This document shows positions 1 through 17,900 of a stretch of 64,000 nucleotides of DNA, piece by piece. Position 1 is the stretch's first letter, and every line of letters starts with the position of its first letter. The DNA lies in assembly GCA_030533445.1 (NCBI GenBank), contig CM060070.1, positions 30,280,501-30,344,500 on the forward strand, read 5' to 3'. The translations under genes were made by a program, and so were the position numbers. Under the pieces are notes generated by a model. That model searched no databases, was not told where the DNA came from, and saw only the letters and a list, made by a program, of their open reading frames with translations. Origin of the DNA: Cyprinodon diabolis. Taxonomy: Eukaryota > Chordata > Actinopteri > Cyprinodontiformes > Cyprinodontidae.

Positions 1-2815
1 AGATGTTAGGGTTCATCACCTGTATGAGAGTATTGATCCCTCTAAAGATGTTAGGGCCCTTCACCTGCATGAGAGGACTGATCCCTCTAAAGATGTTAGG
101 GCCCTTCACCTGCATGAGAGGACTGATCCCTCTAAAGATGTTAGGGTTCATCACCTGCATGAGAGGATTGATCCCTCTAAAGATGTTAGGGTTCATCACC
201 TGCATGAGAGGACTGATCCCTCTAAAGATGTTAGGGTTCATCACCTGCATGAGAGGACTGATCCCTCTAAAGATGTTAGGGTTCATCACCTGCATGAGAG
301 GACTGATCCCTCTAAAGATGTTAGGGCCCTTCACCTGCATGAGAGGACTGATCCCTCTAAAGATGTTAGGGTTCATCACCTGCATGAGAGGATTGATCCC
401 TCTAAAGATGTTAGGGTTCATCACCTGCATGAGAGGACTGATCCCTCTAAAGATGTTAGGGTTCATCACCTGCATGAGAGGACTGATCCCTCTAAAGATG
501 TTAGGGTTCATCACCTGCATGAGAGTATTGATCCCTCTAAAGATGTTAGGGCCCTTCACCTGCATGAGAGGACTGATCCCTCTAAAGATGTTAGGGTTCA
601 TCACCTGCATGAGAGGACTGATCCCTCTAAAGATGTTAGGGTTCATCACCTGCATGAGAGTATTGATCCCTCTAAAGATGTTAGGGCCCTTCACCTGCAT
701 GAGAGGACTGATCCCTCTAAAGATGTTAGGGCCCTTCACCTGCATGAGAGGACTGATCCCTCTAAAGATGTTAGGGTTCATCACCTGCATGAGAGGACTG
801 ATCCCTCTAAAGATGTTAGGGTTCATCACCTGCATGAGAGTATTGATCCCTCTAAAGATGTTAGGGCCCTTCACCTGCATGAGAGGACTGATCCCTCTAA
901 AGATGTTAGGGCCCTTCACCTGCATGAGAGGACTGATCCCTCTAAAGATGTTAGGGTTCATCACCTGCATGAGAGGACTGATCCCTCTAAAGATGTTAGG
1001 GTTCATCACCTGCATGAGAGTATTGATCCCTCTAAAGATGTTAGGGCCCTTCACCTGCATGAGAGGACTGATCCCTCTAAAGATGTTAGGGTTCATCACC
1101 TGCATGAGAGGACTGATCCCTCTAAAGATGTTAGGGTTCATCACCTGCATGAGAGGACTGATGCCTCTAAAGATGTTAGGGTTCATCACCTGCATGAGAG
1201 GACTGATGCCTCTAAAGATGTTAGGGCCCTTCACCTGCATGAGAGGACTGATCCCTCTAAAGATGTTAGGGCCCTTCACCTGCATGAGAGGACTGATCCC
1301 TCTAAAGATGTTAGGGCCCTTCACCTGCATGAGAGGACTGATCCCTCTAAAGATGTTAGGGCCCTTCACCTGCATGAGAGGACTGATCCCTCTAAAGATG
1401 TTAGGGCCCTTCACCTGCATGAGAGGACTGATCCCTCTAAAGATGTTAGGGCCCTTCACCTGCATGAGAGGACTGATCCCTCTAAAGATGTTAGGGCCCT
1501 TCACCTGCATGAGAGGATTGATCCCTCTAAAGATGTTAGGGTTCATCACCTGCATGAGAGGACTGATCCCTCTAAAGATGTTAGGGCCCTTCACCTGCAT
1601 GAGAGGACTGATCCCTCTAAAGATGTTAGGGTTCATCACCTGCATGAGAGGACTGATCCCTCTAAAGATGTTAGGACCCTTCACCTGCATGAGAGGACTG
1701 ATGCCTCTAAAGATGTTAGGGTTCATCACCTGCATGAGAGGAGTGATGCCTCTAAAGATGTTAGGGCCCTTCACCTGCATGAGAGGACTGATCCCTCTAA
1801 AGATGTTAGGGCCCTTCACCTGCATGAGAGGACTGATGCCTCTAGAGATGTTAGGGCCCTTCACCTGCATGAGAGGACTGATGCCTCTAAAGATGTTAGG
1901 GCCCTTCACCTGCATGAGAGGAATGATTCCTCTAAAGATGTTAGGGCCCTTCACCTGCATGAGAGGACTGATCCCTCTAAAGATGTTAGGGTTCATCACC
2001 TGCATGAGAGGACTGATCCCTCTAAAGATGTTAGGGTTCATCACCTGCATGAGAGGACTGATCCCTCTAAAGATGTTAGGGTTCATCACCTGCATGAGAG
2101 TATTGATCCCTCTAAAGATGTTAGGGTTCATCACCTGCATGAGAGTATTGATCCCTCTAAAGATGTTAGGGCCCTTCACCTGCATGAGAGGACTGATCCC
2201 TCTAAAGATGTTAGGGCCCTTCACCTGCATGAGCGGACTGATGCCTCTAAAGATGTTAGGGTTCATCACCTGCATGAGAGGACTGATCCCTCTAAAGATG
2301 TTAGGGCCCTTCACCTGCATGAGCGGACTGATCCCTCTAAAGATGTTAGGGTTCATCACCTGCATGAGAGGACTGATCCCTCTAAAGATGTTAGGGTTCA
2401 TCACCTGCATGAGAGGACTGATCCCTCTAAAGATGTTAGGGCCCTTCACCTGCATGAGAGGACTGATCCCTCTAAAGATGTTATGGTTCATCACCTGCAT
2501 GAGAGGACTGATCCCTCTAAAGATGTTAGGGTTCATCACCTGCATGAGAGGAGTGATGCCTCTAAAGATGTTAGGGCCCTTCACCTGCATGAGAGGACTG
2601 ATCCCTCTAAAGATGTTAGGGCCCTTCACCTGCATGAGAGGACTGATCCCTCTAAAGATGTTAGGGTTCATCACCTGCATGAGAGGACTGATCCCTCTAA
2701 AGATGTTAGGGTTCATCACCTGCATGAGAGGACTGATCCCTCTAAAGATGTTATGGTCCTTCTTTTGCATGAGAGTACCGATCCCTCTAAAGATGTTAGG
2801 GTCCTTCACACACTA
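1..2815. repeat. 45-bp minisatellite, about 62 copies
   Basis: A head-to-tail array with a 45-bp unit (starts AGATGTTAGG, ends CCCTCTAA) runs from the first base to about 2800. It probably continues left of the window. Units differ mainly at one block, GTTCATCACC versus GCCCTTCACC, and at GAGGACTG versus GAGTATTG. Between about 650 and 1050 the variants recur in an ordered four-unit (180-bp) pattern, so part of the array expanded as higher-order blocks. The last two units (2745-2815) are degenerate, as is usual at an array edge. Because 45 is divisible by 3 and the unit lacks a stop in one frame, the array is open for 943 codons; I regard this as a by-product. Every unit contains a TTAGGG hexamer and a CACCTG E-box core. 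If slc35a3 is intact the array lies in one of its introns. Confidence 0.97.
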
Positions 2816-3371
2816 TTTTCAAAAACACTCATGATCAGTAGTATGAAAATTGGGAGAAGTATAAAATCAGAGGGAGCTTTGGATTCAAAATGTCATTCTT
2901 TTTGCATCCTTTTATATCGTGGAATGGAAATAACCTTTTAAACTTAAAATAGAGATTTAAATGAGAAATATTCATTGTAGCTGATATAAATGACACTCCT
3001 AATTTTACTCTAAGATGTTAGAAGCTTTGCAGGATTTACATTGAAAAAAACATTTCCAGATATAAATGATGTTTGCTTTCCTTAGAGAACATCAGCTCTG
3101 GTTAAAATGTATTCGCTCTAAATTGACTTTTTTTTAACAGCGGCTGGAAATTTCTTAGATTTGAAGCAAACTCAATCATCCCTCCATCATAATGCAGAGA
3201 TTGATGGAGAAATGACAGATTGTCTCACTGTTTAAAAACTGCGGCTCAGCTTGTGCTGCACCAAAGTGTCGCTCCACTGGTCCCCTCGCTGTTGCCAACC
3301 CAGCACAGCTGTTGAATTTGGATAAAGATGGCACTTTAATGGCTCTACCTGTTCCGCTGTCCAGGTTACAG
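2816..3371. other. Single-copy spacer / slc35a3 intron end
   Basis: AT-rich sequence between the minisatellite and the first slc35a3 exon in the window. I see no coding exon here. It ends in a splice acceptor at 3369-3371 (TTACAG), with a second possible AG at 3363-3364. Confidence 0.6.
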
Positions 3372-7368
<3,997 letters not shown>

Positions 7369-7975
7369 AGTGATTTAACAGCAGCTAAGGAAGGACCTGT
7401 TCAAGCCTCAAGATGGTGGGGAGGAGAAAGGATGGAGGGAGAGTGGTGAGGGGATAGAAAAAAGGTCTTCAAGCACAACAATGGGGACTCACTCACACCG
7501 AAAGTGCCTCAGTTCTGAAGGAGAAGCAATTTGGGAACAAAACCCACCCACCCACCATTAGAATGTGTTTTTTCCTTTCCTGTTTTTTTTTACTGTAGCA
7601 GTACAGTAACTGTACTGCCACGTCTGCAGACAAAAGACAAGAGCCGTGTTCATGATGGACCAGTTTGGCAGCCAGGAACTGTTAACTGCCACGCCAGTCA
7701 CACCCATGCAGTAAACGAGTGCTCCTCTGCAGCCGCGGTATTTATTGTTCGTTATGTGTTTAACTTCTGTATGCAAACTTTAAGGCCTGATGTGAGTCAT
7801 TGTTTAACACATCAGTACATTTCCTACAGGGGAAATAAGTTTGGCTGAAAGTGGTCCAGTGGTGTTCAGGTGTTGCAGACTTGAAATATTGTGCTCTGCA
7901 CACTCTATGGCAACCCCTTAGAAATCATTGGGGAATGCTGTACATCAAATAAAACTGACATGGCTGAAGAAATTA
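7369..7975 (+). other. slc35a3 3' UTR with poly(A) signal
   Basis: Sequence after the TAG stop. A canonical AATAAA at 7948-7953 is followed by a GT/T-rich stretch (TTATTTGTTTAATTT), so cleavage probably occurs about 7970. Open frames inside this block are chance. Confidence 0.75.
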
Positions 7976-10735
7976 TTTGTTTAATTTAACCGTTAAGCAG
8001 ATTTATTCATCTGGGATTATTAACATTTAAAAATCCACCTGAATATTTTTTTTTTTCCTGCTTCTCTGATGCTTAAATATTACTTTACAATGAATCCCTT
8101 TTCTTTAAGCCACTTTTAAACATGGAAAACACTGGAAAACTTCATGTTCATAGAAGACAGATGTGTCTTTTATGAACTTTTTCCTAAAATGTTCAAAGGA
8201 AACAACTTCTTGACAACACTAATTAGGAAAGTTTGAATCAATCTGAGCTGGTGTCTTTGTTTACTTTTTCCAGATGCTTAGCAACAACGATGAAAAGGGA
8301 GGTAAAAAAGGGTAAACATCATAGTTATAAGCACGATAGTAATGATGTAAACCATCTGCTGAGATTAACGCAGCAGGAAAATCCACATTTCTTTATGTCC
8401 ACCAACCATCATTCCTTTTAGCCAACTTGTTTGGCGAGTTAAGAAGTAAACACAGACTTTCTCAGGTGCAGTAAAGGCTTTTTACATATCTTTACCAGAG
8501 GTACCAGTTGGGCTGAAGGGTGCTTTATACACACATTAGGGTATGGTTACGGAGGCCATAACTTGTTTTTTAGTTTAAATTATGGCTTTCTTTTTCTCTC
8601 CGTACTGTGACAGGACAGACTCCCCAGCTAAAACTTTTCATTTGTTTGGAATCAAATATTTGATCATTGAGCGAATCAAACAGTTTCTGTAACACACTCA
8701 AAGTTAAAAACAGGGGATTTTAGTTAACTATTGAACCAATAATCTTGAACAGACAATCCTAACCCTAGGTTACTTGGTTCCTTTGGGATGATGATGATGG
8801 TGGTAAGCTCTTATTTTTTTGGCCATATATCCTGTTTACTCTGTGACCAAACAATCAGACAGAATCTATGAAAGGAATTTTATGATTCAAAACTTTTCAT
8901 AGATTTTTTGCTTGTTTCCGGAGCTACTTTGAGATGAAGCGGGTATAATTATTCATTTAATTTGAATTATTTGCTTTTATGACAGGGTCTAACTGATAAG
9001 TATGACTTCTGTTTGAACTTTTCTCCCGGGCAACACATTTACAGCTATGTTTAGACTGGAATGTATTAAAGCACATTACACTGGTAAAAGACTGGTGCTT
9101 TTTTACTGTCTTTATATTATAGGGTTAAACAGATTGTGCTTGAGCTGAGAGGAAATGGAAGAGAAAGCTAAAAGTGCTGCATGAAGAATGTTTTATTGGT
9201 CTCCATAATGTTTACCTTTTCCAGCAGAGTTCTGATGTGTGGAGTTTGATTCATGGATCTTTTTTTTCAGGTTTTTGCATATATCGGTATGAAATGGAAA
9301 ATGTCCCTACTCTATTTCCTGTTTTAGCTAAATGTTTTTTTCCTTCTTCCCCTTCCTGCTTTATTATGTTAATTTCAGTCCATTATTTTCCCTTATTTTT
9401 ACTTTCTATTTTCTTTTATTCTTTTCAATCCTTATGTTCTTTTTCTGTATTGTATTGTTTCATTTCTTTCCTCTTTTTCAACTTGTCTTTTTTCCTTAAA
9501 GTTATGTTCCATCTTTCCTTTAGTTTTTTGCAACCTTTTCCTCTTTTCTTCCTCTATCCTCACCTGTATTGCGTTCCCTCTATCCTTACACTTTTCTTTC
9601 GTCAGTTCACCCATCATGAAGTAATGATGGAGACCCAATGTGAATCCTGGAAAGGTACCCCGCATGAAAACGCTGCCAAGTCTGTGAGAACGTCATAATG
9701 ATTTGCTGTGGCAATCCCTGGAAATAGAAGCAGCCAAAACAAACTTCCTCTCATTAGTTCACTTTTCCAACCAGATTTTCCTGTCTTATATCTTTTTTTA
9801 TTATTATTATTTCTTTTTATCCGCTGGCATCCATTTTTAACATTTTCATGGTTCATTTGGAGAAATGTTAAATGCTGGTTTTTCTGGAGTGGTTGTTTTT
9901 ATAGTGTGAAAGACTGAAATTTGTTTTATAATACATGGGGAATTATAGAAATGTTTATGGAATAAATAAACACCATCCAAGTGGAATAACATGCTTTTTT
10001 TAAAAATATAATAATCACTAGAAATCCTGCTACATGCTTTTTTTTCCTTCCCTCCCATCCTTCAGTGCTAATTGTTTCTAATATCTCCCTATTTTGTGCT
10101 CCCTTATGTCCACGCCCAGAACCAGTTAGTTGACATTATTGGATTTTTAAAATAACTTTTTCTTTAAAATTTTCACTCTCCGTAAAGACAAACTCATCCA
10201 CAGCCGTCACTGAGAAAAAGACCGTCTTACACACAGGCAGCAGAAGTGATCAGATATAAATATATTTTCATTTATTTTTCTTCATTCAAACATTCCAGTT
10301 TTCACCTTTATTACACTATAAAAGCCACGATTTGTTGAATAATATTGAATTCTTCTGCTCTGTAGGGTTTTTTCTGATTATCAACAGGAGTTCAGAAGTT
10401 TGATCCACAGATTAATTCTCGCCAAGCGGCTCCTGATTGGCATGTTGGTTTTCTCAAGCAGAAAGCATCCGGCGGTCCATCCATCTCTCTGACCAGGTGT
10501 GTGTAGGTCTGTGTGTGAAGGCTTGTACGGCTGGCACCATGATGAACAAGTAGCATTGAAAGAACAATGTGGGAACATCATCGGCTGGACTTTTCACTCT
10601 GACCTATAATGGTTTTGTGTTGATGAGGCTGAGAACGAAAAGGAAATGATACCAGAAGAGACGCCCAACATTGGGACAGATTTTTGTGTTTATCCATTTG
10701 TTTTTCAGCAAACATCTCAACCACTATTTCAATTT
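7976..10735. other. Intergenic DNA with a pyrimidine-rich tract
   Basis: No gene recognised. From about 9300 to 9620 the + strand is strongly pyrimidine-rich (C/T runs such as TTTTTTTCCTTCTTCCCCTTC), which also leaves a serine/phenylalanine-rich open frame that I do not accept as coding. The rest is AT-rich and featureless to me. Confidence 0.6.
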
Positions 10736-10739
10736 GTTA

Positions 10740-11560
10740 CAGATATGCAGAGGGCCTAAAGATACAACACTTGTGAAAAGTAAATCCCTACACCTTCAAC
10801 TTTTTTTTCGCATTTTGTCACGTTACATTACCACAACATCAGTGTGTTTTCATTTGGGTTTTTCATGACCGACCAACACAAAGTACTGAATATTTTTACA
10901 ACTAAAAAATGTAACAAATGTGACAGGCATTTAAATTCAGCTCCCTTTACTATGATGCATTACAAAAAAAAAAAAAAAAATTCAGAGACACCTTCATGAT
11001 TGATAAAAGTGGTTACCTTGTGTATAAATTAAATACAGCTTTTTTTCTGTGAAATCCTTAGAGGTTATTTTAGAGAAAAACATCATGATGACCAAGAGAT
11101 ACAACAGACAAGCCGGTGGTGCAGATGATGTGACAAATGGTGCTCTGATTACATAGAAGATAAGTGGCAGAGAACTAACCCTCTGCACATCAGATTGAAA
11201 AAAAGCATCCCTACGGAAAAAATGGCGTTAAAGGCTCTAGAGTGGGGAGGACAATGTAGGGAGATTCAAATCAAAGCATATTCATTAGTTACGATGACTT
11301 GATCAAAGCACAGACCTTCATCAAACTTTGAAATTGTTAAATGGAAAATTGCGTATCACAACTGCCCTCAATTCAGCCCAATCTTGAGCTTTTTTGCAAA
11401 AAAAACGGAAAACATTTCCTCTCTGTGTTAGGGTAGAAAATACCTGCTCCAATACACCTACTGCTGTACCTGCAGCAATATGGTCCAAATGAACACAGGC
11501 CTTTTAATCGTAGAAGTTTGGAGCTGGGAAAACAATATAACTTGGATAAAACTGTATTGA
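10740..11560. mobile_element. Decayed Tc1-like non-autonomous element
   Basis: Phrases such as GTGAAAAGTAAATCCCTACA, CGCATTTTGTCACGTTACAT, GACCAACACAAAGTACTGAA and ATTTAAATTCAGCTCCCTTT (10775-10950), and later GATCAAAGCACAGACCTTCA (about 11305), match the wording of a very common fish Tc1-derived repeat. An A-run interrupts it at about 10964-10980. No transposase frame survives. Borders are approximate. Confidence 0.55.
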
Positions 11561-11839
11561 ACCTTGCTGAGGATTTTCAGAATCGCTGTAAATGAATCAC
11601 AGTCCGCGCAATGAAAAATACAAGATAAGTTTAGTAAAACCAGACAGACAAATGCATGTTTTCAGATTTTCAACTGATATGCTTGCTTCATTTCACTTTA
11701 ACAATACGCATCTCTTTGTCTTGGTCTTTAAATAAAATCTCAATAACTGTAGGTTTGAAACCACAGAATAAAAGAGAAACCCAGAACAAATCAACAGGTA
11801 TGAATATTTCACAAGGCATCATAGTGAAGTTTCTAATTG

Positions 11840-11945
11840 CTTTTTTCTTCATTATTTTTTATTTTTATTTTTTTTATTTAACCTTTATTTTACCAGGAAG
11901 TCCCTTGAGATAAAATCTCTTTTTCAAGGGAGACCTCGAAATTTT
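11840..11945 (-). mobile_element. LINE 3' tail fragment
   Basis: Reading the - strand gives CTCCCTTGAAAAAGAGATTT then CTTCCTGGTAAAATAAAGGT and an A-rich end, the familiar 3' terminus of an abundant fish LINE. Only the last ~100 bp are present. Confidence 0.6.
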
Positions 11946-14575
11946 TTTTTAAATCGCTTGATTTAACATTAACTTGTTAAATCAAGCTGCAGTGTTTATA
12001 TTCCTTTATCATATTTGAGAAGTTTATAATTTTGACAGTTTTGACAATTTTGCAGCTGACTAAGTAAAATCCAACATTTTTCAAAGCAACAAAGTATTTT
12101 TTTTGTTGTTGTTGGGAAAATATATGTGTGCAGATTTTTAAAACCTTACCCTGCAGGCCATTTTTAATATATGAATAAAAGGTTTAAGAGCTATAAATAC
12201 ACATTTGATGTGCCGTTAGCATGAAATACGCATACAATTAGGAAGCTTTGACTTTTAAGATTTGATTGTTTTAAATTTAATGACAGCAAAATAACTACTC
12301 AAGATATTTTTTGGCTGACAAGGGACACAGCATGAAAAATGTATTAAAATGGCTAACTTATACAAAAGGGAGAAAGTTATAGAATTTAGTATAAGAGGTT
12401 TTGTGGAAAATCTTCAAAGACTTGATTTTGTTTGGACTTTTTCCCAAAATATTGTTGTTGTTTTTTTTATTCTTCTTTCTCAATTTCCATAAAAGAATCA
12501 GAAACTCTTGAAATATTTCTGCTCAAAACAGAGGAGGGTTATAAAACGGTATCAAAGTCTTGACAATACTGCGTGAAAAACACAACTGTGTAAAACAACG
12601 CTGGCTTCACCACAAAGACACTTCCAAAATCTGTTACGACTGAAAAAAAGGCATCACAGCCCATCAAAACTTTAAAATTGTAGGGGAAAAAAACAACAGC
12701 AATAACCCAGAAAAAGGGGTCAGAGGTTAATTGTTCAGGGGTTGGATTATTAAAAGCTTTACTCCAACATTTAAGAAAAAGCACAAACCTTTAACCTGAC
12801 CACCCAAGAACACAGAGCAAATCCACCAAGAATATCAAGAGGTGAGTAAACACATGACCCCTGCAGCTTCCAAATCAGCAAAGGCACCATTAATACTGAC
12901 TGATAAATGCATGTACTGGTGCAAATTTTACTGATAATACTGATCCCTGGTCCAAATGTTTTACAGCAGGTAATCTCTGCGGTAAAATAATCCAGATGTT
13001 AAACAGACCCACCTGCATGTCAGAGCTGATAACAGCCCAAAACAAAACTACAAGAGCATCAAACCAGTTATCAATAAAATCCCTTAATTCACACAAGAAA
13101 CAGACACTGTTTACTTTCAACACCCCAGCTGCTGTTTCTCTCATGTTTTTGAACACTTGGTTCTGTAAACAGGGACGCCTTTATCTCTCAAAGCTACTAT
13201 TTGTTTCAGCCTCTGAGATAGGTGAGATATTGTTTACTTTAACGTTGTTGTCTAAGGCCAAAATTGTGTAGAAAGAGCATATTTTCGTTTGAAAACGCAA
13301 AGATCTGTGTTTGAATTTCGGGCGCTCTTGACGAACTGTAACCCCCACTCCATCCTTTATCCTTCATTTTTCAGAGATCGGTTTCAGAGGCAACAGATGT
13401 GTTATGGAAATCCTGGTATAGGAAGGTAGTGTTGGGATTTTGCAGGTTTCAATCTAGTAAACTATGCCAAACCACCTCAGCTGACTTTAGGGTTTATTCA
13501 ATCCCTAACCCTAATGAAGCATGTTACCTTATCTCTAACTATAAGCACATCCACCTCACAGAAAAAGCTTCCTTCATCCACTTAAATCAGAGATTTTTTT
13601 CATTTGCTCATAATCTGTATGTTCCATGATCCTGGATGATTGTCAGAACACTGATGAAGTATACTGGTTACTTTTTGATTTTGTTCTTTTTTTCATCCTT
13701 ACTGCAGATGGAGCAGCACATTTGGCTCAGAGTCTTTGCTGCTTCACACCTGATTGTGAACCAACAAAACATCAATTGCAGAAAAGAAAGACCTGCACCA
13801 AATCATGACACATCTTCTCTTCTATATCTTCTTCGTCTAAAGAAACCTCTAGAGATCACAAACCTTGTCCAGATCTGCAAAAACCATAAAGATCGGATAA
13901 TCACAGCTCTGGAAGGGTGTAGATCTGGTTAGTTGTTCCTCTCACGTCAAGGTGGCTTTTTTATATAAATAATCTCAGCATGGATCAGATACCCAGACCC
14001 TCAAGCACACCCTAAAACGCTTTAGGTAACACTGAAAGATGGAGTTGAGGGGGTGGGTCTATGAGATAATACTGTGGCAAAATGCTTAGAGGGGTGGTTT
14101 TCTAGCAAAACAGCTGGTCTCATGTCATTGACTTTGTCTCCTTCACAGACTAACACCAGCGTGCCTCTCTGACTTTACAAAGGGAAACACTGTAATACCT
14201 GGGAAGCTGTTAGAAAAGGAAGGTAGGTTTCATTCATGTGCCAATGTGGCTATAATGTTTAACTGTTATAGGTCAACACTTCAAATGATCTAAATGCTGA
14301 AAGTTGAATCAAAAATTAATCTGAATGAGGCTTTTTGTGTTGTGAGGCAGTCTGGTGTGTCAGCAGCAAGCCTGAACCCAGCACTGGGGGCTCCATTATA
14401 AAAACAAACCAGCACAGACTAATGCACCTGAATACCTACATTCATACCATTTATCTGAAAATAAAATGATTAGTTTCCACAATACAGTTGTCTTTCTTAG
14501 ACCTTGGCCTCCAATGCATTTCTTTGTTTATCTACAATAGATTTGGAGCTTTAAGGCTGTAAACCTTTTTTTTTT
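11946..14575. other. Intergenic DNA
   Basis: Mostly AT-rich, no exon or transposon I can name. Short open frames (for example 12890-13156, 13399-13629, 13636-13932) show no recognisable domain and no splice context. Confidence 0.6.
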
Positions 14576-14912
14576 TTTTTAATTACTGCCTAGAACAAGG
14601 CTTGGTTGTGTCCTCCTGAGCCTGAGGAGCTACATCAGAGATTAAAGTTACATCCCAGCACTGATGGTGTTTTCTCAGAGTTAAACAGCACTCCTCTCAG
14701 ATGTGCTATGAGGGAGGGAACATATGTATACCCTCAAAGTTCAGCAGCACCAGAGGCAGAGGCTGAAACCTTCTGGATGGTCAAAGGCAGTGGTGGGAAA
14801 TTAAGGCAGCTGTCCACTCTTCATCAGTTAAATCCTCTCCATCATCGTCTAACTCATCTGTGGCTCATTGTCACTTTTAAGCAGAAACATTAGTAAGAAA
14901 CCAGCCCTTGCT
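14576..14912 (-). other. Likely fam78b 3' UTR
   Basis: Directly downstream of the fam78b stop on the - strand. A possible ATTAAA signal reads at about 14576-14582 on the - strand followed by an A-run, but the real 3' end could be further on. Confidence 0.4.
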
Positions 14913-17900
14913 CTATTTCGGCGGGATGACAACAAGCGGGGGACCTCTCCTTGGCCTCCACATCAGAACCTGGGCGTCGTTGGCGTTTGGCTTCCCCATG
15001 GCGTTTGGAGGGACGGGCTCCATGCGGTTCAGAACTCGTGGCTGCTCCTGGTATAACCGACCCACCAGCCTTGCTCTGGAGCCAAGAGGCTGGGATGGAT
15101 CCACCACAATGTCCACCCTCATCCTCCACTTGATGGTGTGCAGCAGGATCTTCTCCTTGGACGTGGTGTTTAATGCCACCAGCCAGGTGGTGAAACTCTG
15201 GTCCCTCTTGATGTTGGTCAGTAAGGGTGTGTTGGACTCACTGACCGGTACCGCCCAGGTGACGCTCGGGTAAAAGTTATCGTTCATGCTGACGGTGAAG
15301 CGGGACGGCTTAGAGGTAGGGCCAACTATGGTGACGGTCTCTGTTGTGTTTCCATACCAGGGGTAGCTGATGCCATCCGAGTCGCTGATGGCCCTAACCA
15401 GACCTTCTCTCAGCTGAGGCAGCTCCCAGCTTGACCTGCAGGGAGACAGAAATACAGCCTCTTCTGAGTAAACCGGGAAAACATTAAATTTATAGAAAAT
15501 CAAAGTGCTTCTCTTCTGCACAAAACCATGCCTGTTTAACCTGAGTTCAAACTTTCAGGTAATTGTTGTAAAAAAGGAAGGCTGTAAATTAGAAACAAAT
15601 AGATAACTAATCAAAGAACTGAAAATGTTCAGTTCCTGTGTGATTTTATGTGGAAACTGTACACTATATTGTATAGTGAACATTGAGTAAATGCTCTCTA
15701 TGGCTATTTTTCTAGTTTATCTAAAGAAATTCCAAACTGTTTGAAGATTTCCTAATTAGCTTTCTCAGACCTTTGACAGCAAAGAAGTTACAACACTCAG
15801 TGTGTTTATATAGTAATGACGAATTTTGCCTGGTCTTGTTTCAATGTTGGGAAAAAGTGAAGTTTTTGATTAAAAAATAAGTATATTTTTTAAATCTTTA
15901 ATAACTGAAAACAACTGCTTACTTGCCAATCTGGTCAAAACCTTTTTTTTTCTGTACACAAATAAATTTAAAGAGGAGGGTTCAAAGTTAAAAGCTGTTT
16001 GTATTCCTTTAAATTTTCTGTACTATAAAGTTTAAAAAGAAAAAAGATGACCTACAAGCTTTGGGTAGACTATAAACAAGCCTGACTAAGATAAAAAAAA
16101 ATTCTACTTTTTAAATAATGTAAAACATAAAACCATAGCACTGATCACATTTAGGCCTCTTTGTCGCACATTTAATATCGCACAGCTCCTCTTAAAGGTT
16201 TTAAATGTTTTCTTTGGATTTTTGTGCTCCTTTTACTTCTTTTGAAAATGGAAAAGGATTAATTCAGAATATTTTCTGTCCCCCCCCGTTTAATCCATAA
16301 CATTAGCACAAAAGAAAGACATTTATGATTCGCCTCAGTGTAATATGTATTAATCTTAAGAAATGTCTTGGAAATTTCTAAACATTACTCTAAATCTAAC
16401 TTAGATAGATTAAATAAAAATAAATACAACAAAAATAATCCCCAGCAGGACAGCATTCAGTCTCCTGTTATATTGTTTAAAGTTGAAAGACCCAGTGGGG
16501 GTTAAGCTTTGTACCAACTTTATCACATGCGCTCTCTTCTCTATAACTCATCCCAATGGAATCTCATTCTGATGTCGGTCTGATGAATCTTTTCTGTATT
16601 GATTTTTCCAGATGTTTTCAACCAATATCCTGTTGACTCATGTCCAGTGTTCTGTCAGACCTAGCCAGATTTGTGAATAAAATTTCCTGAGAATTCAAAG
16701 ATTTGATAACACGCCTCGAAAAAAAAAAAAAGGCCCACAGCATGACAGATCCCCCACTGTATTTAACTGTGAGCTCATTGTTTATCCTACACCTTACCGA
16801 CTTGCAGCACAGCTCTATCCCAAGCCTGCGCCCACTAACATTGACCAAAAAACATCCATGTATCCAAGTATCCATGCTGTAAAAAAAAGCAGACTTTTGT
16901 GGAATGATTTCCAAACACTGCTTAAGATGTAGCTTGTTGATGTATCTTCGAGACTCTGTGACCTTTAGATGTCCATCTTTGCTGCAGTTTATTGACAGTG
17001 ACCTTTGACAAATTTTAATTTTAAAAACTTTAACCCTGGTCACTTTGAATAGTGACAAAGCAAATAGACAATATATCCTAGGAGTGGCTGAAAGTGCTAG
17101 ATCATTTTGCATTAAATGAGTATATAATGAATGAATGTTTCACCTGCATGTATTGTAAAGAGATTGGAAAAGGGGTCAATAATTGTGAAACCCTAGAAAT
17201 GCATTTCTCTCCTCAGTCTATTAGATCAATATTTAGCCAATGTTGTGTAATATGAGTTTTAATTCACTTTACACGTCTTTACCAAACGTGGCCATAAACG
17301 TAGCCATTACAGTGAAACCTATCACTGCATGATCACCTCTCTGCTTTCAGTTTGGTCATCTGATGTTGCTGTTCTGATCAAGAAGCCCTCTCCTCTCCCC
17401 AGTTTGTACAGTACACCCACCTTGGACCTGAACCCAGCAGGATTAAACACTCCCTCACATATGCCTTCCCTGATAACGCGTGTTTGTGCGTGTTGTGGGC
17501 GACGGCATGTCCCCGTGGGCACAGTTTGAGTAGCAGAGAGCGAGCAGCAAATGTTGTTTTATCTAATAGCAGCTTTTCTATTTACGTGCCAGAGTCACAG
17601 GAACAAAATTTGTCGGTGGGCGTCTGAATGAAGAAGGCTGACAAGCACAGTGAACCTACTGTGCGCACAAATGCTCCAACTCTCCAAACCGCACCGGCAT
17701 CAGCATGCTGGTGGAGCTTCCCCTCAAATAAATGACTCTGCTTGCGTGTGATGGGGACTGTTGTGTCAGGGCTGGTAACTCACATGCCGATGTCTCCGTA
17801 GGTGTTGTAAAACTCCATCTGGGTGCACGCCTGGATCCAGCCTACTACCCAAGTCTCGTTGCGCGGAATAGGAGGCATGACAATCCGCGCAGCGGCTTTA

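Noticed and set aside
1..2815. CRISPR array or interstitial telomere
   Set aside because: There are no unique spacers, the genome is vertebrate, and TTAGGG occurs once per 45 bp, not in tandem.
3..2834. 943-codon open frame with a 15-residue repeat
   Set aside because: It is the minisatellite read in its stop-free frame; no domain, no splice or promoter context, and each unit supplies its own ATG.
9174..9698. 174-codon Phe/Ser-rich frame
   Set aside because: Follows from the pyrimidine-rich tract; no domain or conserved motif.
13399..13932. Cluster of short + strand frames
   Set aside because: No domain, no phase-consistent splice sites, ordinary AT-rich context.
14606..14893. 95-codon + frame overlapping the fam78b 3' UTR
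   Set aside because: No motif; lies antisense in UTR sequence.
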